A DNA stretch of 22,405 nucleotides, from assembly GCA_002398105.1 (NCBI GenBank), contig DHCD01000106.1, positions 1 to 22,405 on the forward strand, in the 5' to 3' direction. Of the stretch, positions 15,340 to 21,655 are shown piece after piece. Origin of the DNA: Syntrophomonas sp. UBA4911. Lineage in GTDB: Bacteria > Bacillota > Syntrophomonadia > Syntrophomonadales > Syntrophomonadaceae. A program made the position numbers and the translations under genes. A model generated the notes under the pieces. That model was not told the origin of the DNA, searched no databases, and saw only the letters and a program-made list of their open reading frames with translations. Within the stretch, counting starts at the first letter, position 1, and each line of letters opens with the position of its first letter.

Positions 15340-15481
15340 GCCCTTCTTTCTTTTGCTGCCGCAAAAGTTCCACGCGGATGCCGCAACGATGATTAATATC
15401 CGCATTTTTTATTCCTTTATAGCTTTTGTCAGGCAGGGGGGCATATACAAGATTCCGTGTGGGTGAAAAGAACTGTTCTGA
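15340..15481 (+). pseudogene. Decayed 3' fragment of a second OYE gene
   Basis: Three blocks follow the order of the intact OYE 3' end: TTTGCTGCCGC (compare CTTGCCGCCGC), GATGATTAATATCC (compare AATAATTGATGTCC, mostly transitions), and GGCAGG..GCATATACAAGATTCC..GGG..AAAAG (compare the codons for GRAIYKDSGWAKR). Frameshifts and gaps exclude function. It ends at the exact base before the flippase stop codon. With 14607-14716 it probably makes one old OYE copy, now split by the thioesterase gene. Confidence 0.65.
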
Positions 15482-17005
15482 CTATTTAAATAAAGATTTG
15501 ATCCATAATACGTCATCGTGAGTTATGCAGGAGAATACGCGCAGGAGCAATAAATAGATGGCAGCGCTTAATAGCAGATGCCAATAGATTAAAGTGGTTT
15601 TTACCAGATTCAAATCCTGCAGCAGAACTACGATGCCTATGGCGCCGATAATGCAGACTATTGATTTAACCATTCCGGAGAAGTCGATTTTCAAGTTTGT
15701 AACCTTAACCAGCCGGTTTAGACTTAGAGCGAAATTCAGTATCCTGGTGACATAAATTGTAACAATATAGCCCATGATAGCATACCTGGGGAGCAGTAAG
15801 TAGGTCATAACCACATTGATTACCGATGTGAACATATTGTAACGCATGGAGCTAACCTGTTCATCTATGCCTTTCAACATATTGTCCACGATATTGTCGA
15901 GATACATAACTGGAATCAGCGGCGCCAACATCATAATGAAATATGCCGCCTCCGCATTATTATAAATTGTCATTCCGAGTTCTGTAGAAAAACGCCAAAA
16001 CAGGCACGCCACGCCTATGGACAAAAGAACGCCCCAATTGAAAACGCGGGCGATGATATAGTTGAGCCGCTTATAACTTTTGCCGGCCCTGCATTCTGCC
16101 AGCTCCGGAACGATCAGCTCGGAAATCGCGTCGAGCAAAACCGAAGGGAACATAATTACCGGCATGGTCATGCCCTGAATTACGCCAAAGGTGGAAATGG
16201 CCATTTCGCTTGACTCACCGCTTTTTTTCAGTCCATAGGGTATCAACAACTGCTGAATGGTTCTTACAATAGACATAATATAAGCGCTAAACGCGACCGG
16301 CATGGCTATATGGAGCATCCGCAATACCAGATTGGCCCCGTCCGGGCCGGTATGATTGAGTCTCGCCCGGTCAGCCCGATAAAGCAAAAAGAGAAACAAG
16401 AATGAACCGAGCTCCCCTATGCAGGCTCCCAAAACTACGGCTGCGCAAGCGTATTCAAGGCCTTGATGCAAAAACATGCCCAGAAACAATATGGTCGTGC
16501 CTATCTTGATTAGCTGCTCAAAGTATTGCACCAGCACTGTCTTTATGACCGTGCGTACAGCAGTAAAATATCCGTTTAAAACAGAAGACAGCGAAATAAA
16601 GGGCAGGCTGAAGGCAAATATACGCAACGACAATATGGCTCGCTGGTCATTAAGCCAGTAAGTGCCGATATATTCTGAGTTAAGGTTTAATATGATCATA
16701 GACGCGACACTGAAGATGGCACTGTAGGCTAAGCAATGACGTACCGCCTTAATCGCTCCGGCCGGTTTTCCTGCCCCCATTTCCTCAGCGACTAAGCGGG
16801 TGGTGGCAAACTTGATGCCCGATGTTGAAAAGATGATGGCCAACATATAAATGGATAAAATTAATTGAAACAGTCCCATGCCTTCCGGGCCAAGTTTATT
16901 GGAAAGGTATACTTGAAAGGATATGTTAACCGTACGTAAAATTAAAGCGGTTATGGTCAGCATCAGTAAATTTATAAAAATTACCTTTACTCTTTTCAAA
17001 GCCAC
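15482..17005 (-). CDS. MVF/SpoVB-type polysaccharide flippase (MATE-like superfamily)
   Basis: 507-residue membrane transporter with about 14 hydrophobic segments, of the MOP superfamily branch that flips lipid-linked sugars (SpoVB, MurJ, Wzx). The N-terminus (NISFQVYLSNKLGPEGMGLFQLILSIY) and the central SPLIMFPSVLLDAISELIVPEL-like region are typical of the SpoVB group; spore-cortex or surface-polysaccharide precursor export are both possible. The start is GTG at 17005 with no clear ribosome site, so the N-terminus is less certain. No glycan-synthesis genes are adjacent. It lies exactly between the 3' relic of one OYE copy and the intergenic/5' relic of the next. Confidence 0.88.
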   Translation of the reverse strand: MALKRVKVIFINLLMLTITALILRTVNISFQVYLSNKLGPEGMGLFQLILSIYMLAIIFSTSGIKFATTRLVAEEMGAGKPAGAIKAVRHCLAYSAIFSVASMIILNLNSEYIGTYWLNDQRAILSLRIFAFSLPFISLSSVLNGYFTAVRTVIKTVLVQYFEQLIKIGTTILFLGMFLHQGLEYACAAVVLGACIGELGSFLFLFLLYRADRARLNHTGPDGANLVLRMLHIAMPVAFSAYIMSIVRTIQQLLIPYGLKKSGESSEMAISTFGVIQGMTMPVIMFPSVLLDAISELIVPELAECRAGKSYKRLNYIIARVFNWGVLLSIGVACLFWRFSTELGMTIYNNAEAAYFIMMLAPLIPVMYLDNIVDNMLKGIDEQVSSMRYNMFTSVINVVMTYLLLPRYAIMGYIVTIYVTRILNFALSLNRLVKVTNLKIDFSGMVKSIVCIIGAIGIVVLLQDLNLVKTTLIYWHLLLSAAIYLLLLRVFSCITHDDVLWIKSLFK

Positions 17006-17058
17006 ACCATTTTAATTTTTATCTAGTTAAATCTATTGTCCGAACCGCTCATTTATAC

Positions 17059-17178
17059 GTTAATATGATCTTTGCGTGAGGTAACCCAAGCAGAGAAAAT
17101 GATGATCTAAGATCGGCTGGACTATTATTGATGAGAAATCACAAGATGTGCGAATAGGTTGATCAGCCCTGGCCCCCG
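17059..17178 (+). pseudogene. Decayed 5' fragment of a third OYE gene
   Basis: GGACTATTATTGATGAGAAA at 17119-17138, and the TCACA that follows, match the intact OYE gene (13739-13763) except for one inserted T, and ATAGG also aligns downstream. It aligns with 14607-14716 throughout, starting at GTTAATATGAT, which in the intact copy is the OYE stop region. The frame is broken by a TAA and by the insertion. It shares the inserted T and the right-hand CAGCCCTG with the 14.6-kb relic, so these two are closer to each other than to the intact gene. Confidence 0.65.
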
Positions 17179-17319
17179 CCAGCAGCGAATCCGAAAGATG
17201 ATTCATCCCGGATTGCCTCTATGAATTTTACGGCAGCCCCAGCGTTTTTAATATTATCTATATTCCCTATCTGTTTAATAGACTTTCAGATAGACTAATA
17301 TTAATAGTGAATATTTAGT

Positions 17320-17396
17320 CCTTGCTCGGCTTCATCAAGGTAGGCAGGCTATATACAAAGATTCCGGAGGGGTTAAAAAGCTGTTGATAGTCTGTA
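17320..17396 (+). pseudogene. Decayed 3' fragment of a third OYE gene
   Basis: GGTAGGCAGG..ATATACAAAGATTCCGG..GGG.TAAAA.GCT.T.GA.AGTCTGT aligns almost without gaps with 14550-14608 of the intact OYE gene (the codons for GVGRAIYKDSGWAKRAIESL), and weaker similarity continues upstream (GCTCG, CTTCATC). One-base deletions break the frame. Homology stops at AGTCTGT. With 17059-17178 it forms a heavily deleted third OYE copy of about 300 bases, against 996 in the intact gene. Nothing else is recognisable between the two fragments. Confidence 0.7.
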
Positions 17397-17500
17397 GGAC
17401 ATATCCAGGGGCCGGAGTTGTTAAACCTCTTGTCCCCCGGTCAAATATATCTATTCAGAGGTTAAAATTGCGGCTGACAGGACCTGGGCCTCCCATCTTA

Positions 17501-17539
17501 AAATCAAAAATTCCTCTGCCTGGAAAAAAGCAGAGGAAT
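17501..17539 (-). terminator. Intrinsic terminator downstream of the ABC transporter operon
   Basis: A perfect ten-base-pair stem, ATTCCTCTGC / GCAGAGGAAT (17530-17539 and 17510-17519, read on the minus strand), is followed by TTTTGATTTT. The U-rich side shows it acts on minus-strand transcripts. It lies about 275 bases past the permease stop, so the twin-hairpin element at 17597-17708 would be part of that mRNA's 3' region or a separate short RNA ending here. Confidence 0.75.
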
Positions 17540-17596
17540 AAATTTATCCCTAACCACAGGTTCCCTCTGCAGGGAGCCTGCTATTAGATTTTGTAA

Positions 17597-17708
17597 TCGG
17601 ACAACTTCAGTACGACCGACCACTTATCTTAAGAACCCTATCACCAGTCAAACAACTTTCAGTACGTCCCCCTGGCAGGTTCTGCAAGAACAATTTGAGT
17701 TAAGATAA
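17597..17708. ncRNA. Candidate structured RNA: two hairpins with the same loop sequence
   Basis: Given in plus-strand bases. Hairpin 1: TCGG (17597-17600) / CCGA (17616-17619), with ACAACTTCAGTACG in its loop. Hairpin 2 is nested: TTATCTTAA (17624-17632) with TTAAGATAA (17700-17708), GAACC (17633-17637) with GGTTC (17678-17682), and CCAG (17644-17647) with CTGG (17672-17675); its apical loop holds ACAACTTTCAGTACG (17652-17666). The repeated loop and the layered stems suggest an RNA or a protein-binding DNA site. If RNA, the minus strand is favoured because a minus-strand terminator follows. I know no family with this motif. Confidence 0.4.
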
Positions 17709-17814
17709 ACCTTATATCTTAATCTGTTGTTATTGTATCAGATAAAAGAGGGCCTGTAAACTACAATTTTTATCTTTTCCAGTCTCTGGTCTTTCTTCCT
17801 ATTTCATTTTCAGC

Positions 17815-18462
17815 TTATAAATCTTTTTGGGAATAAATGCGTATAGTTACCAGCATTGAGATCAGGCCAATTAGCAATGCCAGTAGAAAGAGCAGCAGTT
17901 CTTGGATGACTGACGGAAAAAGAAATATGGTCTGCCAATCAATATTACGGGATTGGAACCATATCCATATATAAGGGAATAGAAAAGGTACTATAAATAT
18001 GGCGAAAAAACTTATATATCTTACTTTTTCATAACCAAAACGGTATTGCAGCGGTACAATAAACCCATAATATATGGCTACTATTAAAAATGATATCCCT
18101 AAACTCAAAAGATTCAGCGTTACCATATAACTGGGCAGCAGAAAAGCGGTAATTGTGTACAGAATATAACAGCCCACAAAAATCCCTAATATAAAAAGGT
18201 ACTTGGCTTTTATCAACGTTTTTCTGGTATAGGGGGTTGCACTGAGCAAGGCCGAGCCTTTGTATTTATCCTCGGCCATTGATACCGAATTGAATATCAT
18301 ATACTCCGACAAAAGAACGGTAACCAGGAAGCCCAACAGACCTCCACTCATGGTATGGGTCTGGGTTTCCACATAAATTGGCGCTCCTATGGCGAAGGCA
18401 AGCATAAGCAGCCAATATTTTTTAGCCAGAATAAAATCCTTTTTGACCAGATTAAATAACAT
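17815..18462 (-). CDS. ABC-2 type transporter permease
   Basis: Membrane subunit of the exporter encoded with the ATPase just upstream. 215 residues with six hydrophobic segments and the N-terminal LVKKDFILAKKYW typical of the ABC2_membrane_5 group; the segment MAEDKYKGSALLSATPYTRKTLIKAKY follows the second helix, also typical. Two ATGs lie six bases apart (18468 and 18462); the second is better placed after GGGGGG and is used here. The first overlaps the ATPase stop (ATGA). Substrate unknown; relatives act in peptide-antibiotic response. Confidence 0.9.
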   Translation of the reverse strand: MLFNLVKKDFILAKKYWLLMLAFAIGAPIYVETQTHTMSGGLLGFLVTVLLSEYMIFNSVSMAEDKYKGSALLSATPYTRKTLIKAKYLFILGIFVGCYILYTITAFLLPSYMVTLNLLSLGISFLIVAIYYGFIVPLQYRFGYEKVRYISFFAIFIVPFLFPYIWIWFQSRNIDWQTIFLFPSVIQELLLFLLALLIGLISMLVTIRIYSQKDL

Positions 18463-18464
18463 TA

Positions 18465-19319
18465 TCATTCCCCCCCTACGTAAGCCAGCATGATATTTTC
18501 GATAGTCGGCCTTTCTATCAGTACGCCTTTCATGTACCGGCGTACTTCGGATTTTTTATCGGTAACGCCTTCAAATCCGTATTCAGTTTCATGCAAAGTT
18601 AAAAACATTTTCCTGGTCTGCTGGTCAAGCAATCTCTGATCACCTTTAACCAGACCATGTTTATCCAGCAAAACGTCTTTTCCTTCGTTTAATACGATTC
18701 TGCCTTTATCAATTAAAATCAGCACATCGGCTATTTTGTCGAGATCGGAGGTGATATGAGTGGAGAAGAAAACACCTTTCCCCTTCTCCTGCATGAACTC
18801 TAACAGTATATCCATAAGCTCGCTTCGTACCAAGGGGTCAAGTCCACTGGTCGGTTCATCCATAATCAACAAGTCCGCATGATGGGAAAGGGCAAGGGCA
18901 ATGCCATACTTCATCCGCATACCTTTGGACAAGGTAGATATTTTTTGCCTGGGCTGTAATTGAAAACGCTTCAGATTATTGTCAAAAACCGCTTCATCCC
19001 AGTTGGAATAGGACGGAGCGATGACATTCTTCATTTCTCTGATGCTCATATCCTCATAAAAATAACCTTCATCAAATACAATCCCAATATGGTTTTTCAG
19101 CTCTCGTTCATTCCGGTCCATTTCCTTACCCCATAATTTGATACTCCCGGCATCTTTCAAAACCAGCCCTAATATTGTCTTAATGGTTGTGGTTTTTCCT
19201 GCGCCGTTTACCCCTATGAAACCGGTTATACACCCCTCCAGCAAGGAGAAGCTGACATCCTGCAGGCTGAAAGCGGGAAAATCTTTTTGCAGTCCATTGA
19301 CCTCTAAAATTGGATTCAA
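18465..19319 (-). CDS. ABC transporter ATP-binding protein (YtrB/BcrA-like)
   Basis: Nucleotide-binding subunit, 284 residues. Walker A GVNGAGKTT (36-44), signature LSKGM (130-134), Walker B LLIMDEP (150-156), D-loop SGLDP, and the H-loop in FFSTHITSDLDKI. The usual Q-loop glutamine region reads VFDEGYFY, as in the YtrB-like subgroup. The start is TTG at 19319, overlapping the regulator's TGA, with GAGGAGG seven bases away, so it is coupled to the GntR gene. A C-terminal domain of about 60 residues follows the nucleotide-binding core. Confidence 0.94.
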   Translation of the reverse strand: MNPILEVNGLQKDFPAFSLQDVSFSLLEGCITGFIGVNGAGKTTTIKTILGLVLKDAGSIKLWGKEMDRNERELKNHIGIVFDEGYFYEDMSIREMKNVIAPSYSNWDEAVFDNNLKRFQLQPRQKISTLSKGMRMKYGIALALSHHADLLIMDEPTSGLDPLVRSELMDILLEFMQEKGKGVFFSTHITSDLDKIADVLILIDKGRIVLNEGKDVLLDKHGLVKGDQRLLDQQTRKMFLTLHETEYGFEGVTDKKSEVRRYMKGVLIERPTIENIMLAYVGGE

Positions 19320-19696
19320 TTTTCATCCTCCTCAAAAAGCAAATCCATCATGGCATACAGCTCGCTTTTGCTGATTCCCAGGGAACGAGCCGTTTCCCAT
19401 GCTTCGGTGAGCTTGACTTCCACCAGATGGCGCTTTGATTCCCGCAAAAGTTCCAGATTTTCTGGTGCCACGAATGTTCCTTTGCCGGCTCTGGTTATAA
19501 TAAAGCCTTCTGATTCAAGCTCGTCATATACCCTCTTAGTAGTAAGAACGCTCACATGCAGGTCATTGGCCAATGCCCTGATGGAGGGAAGCAGGTCTCC
19601 CCCTTTTAGTTCAGCGTGCAGTATGGCCGCTTTGATTTGCTCCTTTATCTGCTGATATAAAGGCTGATCAGATACATTGGAAATAATAATATTCAT
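19316..19696 (-). CDS. GntR family (YtrA subfamily) transcriptional regulator
   Basis: 126 residues: an N-terminal winged helix (QPLYQQIKEQIKAAILHAEL, LPSIRALANDLHVSVLTTKR, GKGTFV) and a short helical C-terminal part of about 50 residues, the size that defines the YtrA subfamily. These usually repress their own ABC transporter operon. The ATG at 19696 follows AAGGGG; a start 15 codons earlier would put the coding region inside the promoter and operator and is rejected. The gene leads a three-gene operon with overlapping ends. Confidence 0.94.
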   Translation of the reverse strand: MNIIISNVSDQPLYQQIKEQIKAAILHAELKGGDLLPSIRALANDLHVSVLTTKRVYDELESEGFIITRAGKGTFVAPENLELLRESKRHLVEVKLTEAWETARSLGISKSELYAMMDLLFEEDEN

Positions 19697-19729
19697 TGGG
19701 AACCCCTTCTTTAAGCCATGATCGGATAG

Positions 19730-19752
19730 CTGTATATGCATTGCATATACAG
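19730..19752. promoter_or_regulatory. Perfect 11-1-11 palindrome, probable operator of the GntR-ABC operon
   Basis: CTGTATATGCA and TGCATATACAG flank one central T with no mismatch. The right end overlaps the -10 hexamer by two bases and the rest covers the predicted start of transcription, the classic position for a repressor site. A second partial TGTATATAC lies over the -10. The first gene downstream encodes a YtrA-type GntR repressor, whose known sites are similar AT-rich palindromes, so autoregulation is inferred. Confidence 0.75.
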
Positions 19753-19779
19753 TATATACACCATTTACATTATTGTCAA
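19751..19779 (-). promoter_or_regulatory. Sigma-A promoter of the GntR-ABC operon
   Basis: On the minus strand a perfect TTGACA (19774-19779) and TATACT (19751-19756) are separated by exactly 17 bases. Transcription should start near 19744, inside the palindrome, about 48 bases before the regulator's ATG. This is the best promoter in the window. Confidence 0.85.
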
Positions 19780-19831
19780 CGGCATTATGGTCTGCGAGAA
19801 TGGGCAGCTAAGATTTTGCCAGGCATTTTAC

Positions 19832-19866
19832 CCGGGACACTTCAGGTTTAGTTGATGTGTACCCGG
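19832..19866 (-). terminator. Possible terminator hairpin after the dCache-HAMP gene
   Basis: CCGGGACAC and GTGTACCCGG pair over nine bases with one bulged A and a 16-base loop. It lies about 40 bases past the stop codon of the sensor gene. The minus-strand flank (GTAAAATGCC) has no U-run, so it would be a weak or Rho-assisted terminator. No gene is seen in 19780-19903. Confidence 0.35.
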
Positions 19867-19903
19867 CCAATAGGCGGCAGGTTATAGAATTGTAAGAGGC
19901 GGT

Positions 19904-21625
19904 TTAAACTGATTCATCTTCATCCTTTTGAATGTGGAAGGATGAAGCCAGCTCTAGCAAGGTTTGAGAGTATTTTACCAGTTCCCCGGCTGTTTCCGTT
20001 GCCCGGTTGGTTGCATCTAACTGTATATTGGCTATGCTGTTAATCTGTTGATTGATAATCTGCAGAGTATTCTGATAATCATCCAGATTTCGTCCTACTC
20101 CGTTTACATAGTTGTAAATATCAATGTAATCAATAAGCAGAGACTCCGATAATTTACATAAATCTTTAGTCTTCTGAATCAAAGATTTTATATCGTAGCT
20201 CATGAGGAAATCCTCCGGAAGATCAGAAACAGTATTTTTAAGACTCGGCATCGCTTCACTCAACGCTCCTATTTGACTGAAAACTGAGCGGCACAGATGA
20301 TTCCAGGCAATCATCTCTTCCATAAAAAGTTGTATATTAGGCGGGTTTTCCAATGAATCTCGGTCGTCAGTTCCCTGAATATAAGACCTGCCTATCAGCA
20401 TGCTGAGTTCACTTGTTACTACTGGCAGCGTCGTCCTGGATTCACTCATAGTTATCGCCAGTTCATGCCCGGCCACGCCCATTTTATTAGCCATACTGAT
20501 AACCTGACGAATAAGGTTTTCCTGCTGTCTTAGCATATGGTTAAGGCTGTTGCCCAGCATGCCTATTTCGTCCTGGCTGTCAACCGTCGCTCGGACTGTA
20601 AAGTCGCCTTTTTCTGCTCTTTGCATAATATTAGCGAACTCCATAATTGGTTTAGTTATCCTTGAAGTTAAGCCCGTTATTAACAGAGAAATCACCATCA
20701 TACCTATTATTACGGTTACCAGCGAAAACTGCCCCAGGCGATCGGAATCCCGCCTTATCTCATTCACCGGTACAATAACCCCAACCGACCATCCTACTTT
20801 AGAGACAGGTGAGTATAATAAATAATTGTTGCTTTGCCGCATGGAAATTTCGGCTATTCCCTTTTCACCAGTCGTCATTCTTCCCTTAATCTCATCCATT
20901 ACCGATTTATTTTCCTTAAGGCTTTTTATATATTTCCGGTAATACGGGCTCTCAGGATTGGCAATAGGCTCCCCATTCTCATCCAGCATAAAAGCATAGC
21001 CGGTACTGCCGATATGAATCTCCTCAATGGCTTTTTGCATGCGCTCTACCGGTATATCCACCGCAGCGACTCCCAAAAAATTTCCCTGTTCGTCATAAAA
21101 TGGGGCTGATGCTGTAACCACGTATTTCGCGGTTAAAGGACAAACATAGGGGGCGGTATAGACCAGGGTTTCTTCCCGGGCCGCGGCCTGATACCAGGGA
21201 CGATTAGTGACATCATAGTTTTCAGGGTAGGTAAATTCCATATTGGCAAATAAGCGGTCGATTTTAGCTACCGCCACATACATAAATTTTATATCCTGAT
21301 TGAGGCTGACTATTCTCTGAAAAGAAGTCATCATTTCCTGATAATCACTATCATGCTCCAAATCCACCGGCTGGGATTTGACTTTTTTGGCAAAGGCATG
21401 AATTTGTTCATTTTGGGCCAAAGTCCAGGCATTCTGCCCTCTCTGCAAAAGATAGGATTCTATCCTGGCAGTGGCGGCGTCAGCTATGGCGGTAGCTTTA
21501 TCTTGACTCAGCCTTTCCACCTGATACCTGGCCCAGGAGTAATTTACTATACTAATCCCGAGTAAGAAAATAGTAGTTATAGCCAGGACATACACGAGTA
21601 GACGCTTTTCAATGCTGTCATTCAC
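19904..21625 (-). CDS. dCache-HAMP membrane sensor with an unfamiliar helical C-terminus
   Basis: 573 residues from the GTG at 21625, which follows GGAGGGG by six bases. Order: transmembrane helix (about 10-28), double Cache domain (about 35-290), transmembrane helix (about 300-320), HAMP (about 321-375), then about 200 helical residues. The Cache domain holds the pattern of amino-acid-binding dCache_1AA sensors: Y137, R142, W144, Y145 (YDVTNRPWY) and D190 (AAVDI). The C-terminal part has none of the chemotaxis signalling hairpin, histidine kinase, GGDEF, EAL or phosphatase motifs. It lies 30 bases after the sigma-54 activator gene and probably shares its mRNA, so it may feed a signal to it. 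Confidence 0.88.
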   Translation of the reverse strand: MNDSIEKRLLVYVLAITTIFLLGISIVNYSWARYQVERLSQDKATAIADAATARIESYLLQRGQNAWTLAQNEQIHAFAKKVKSQPVDLEHDSDYQEMMTSFQRIVSLNQDIKFMYVAVAKIDRLFANMEFTYPENYDVTNRPWYQAAAREETLVYTAPYVCPLTAKYVVTASAPFYDEQGNFLGVAAVDIPVERMQKAIEEIHIGSTGYAFMLDENGEPIANPESPYYRKYIKSLKENKSVMDEIKGRMTTGEKGIAEISMRQSNNYLLYSPVSKVGWSVGVIVPVNEIRRDSDRLGQFSLVTVIIGMMVISLLITGLTSRITKPIMEFANIMQRAEKGDFTVRATVDSQDEIGMLGNSLNHMLRQQENLIRQVISMANKMGVAGHELAITMSESRTTLPVVTSELSMLIGRSYIQGTDDRDSLENPPNIQLFMEEMIAWNHLCRSVFSQIGALSEAMPSLKNTVSDLPEDFLMSYDIKSLIQKTKDLCKLSESLLIDYIDIYNYVNGVGRNLDDYQNTLQIINQQINSIANIQLDATNRATETAGELVKYSQTLLELASSFHIQKDEDESV

Positions 21626-21655
21626 GATATTCCCCTCCAGCAAACTATTTACATG

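Noticed and set aside
14607..17178. Integron-like cassette array, with the repeats as attachment sites for the thioesterase and flippase genes
   Set aside because: The repeats align with OYE coding sequence and keep its order and strand, no integrase gene is present, and the attC core symmetry is not visible.
17384..17587. 67-codon plus-strand frame overlapping the OYE relic and the terminator
   Set aside because: No ribosome site, no recognisable domain, and it runs through the minus-strand terminator hairpin.
19904..21625. Methyl-accepting chemotaxis protein
   Set aside because: Cache and HAMP domains are present, but the C-terminal part has no conserved signalling tip or methylation-helix pattern.
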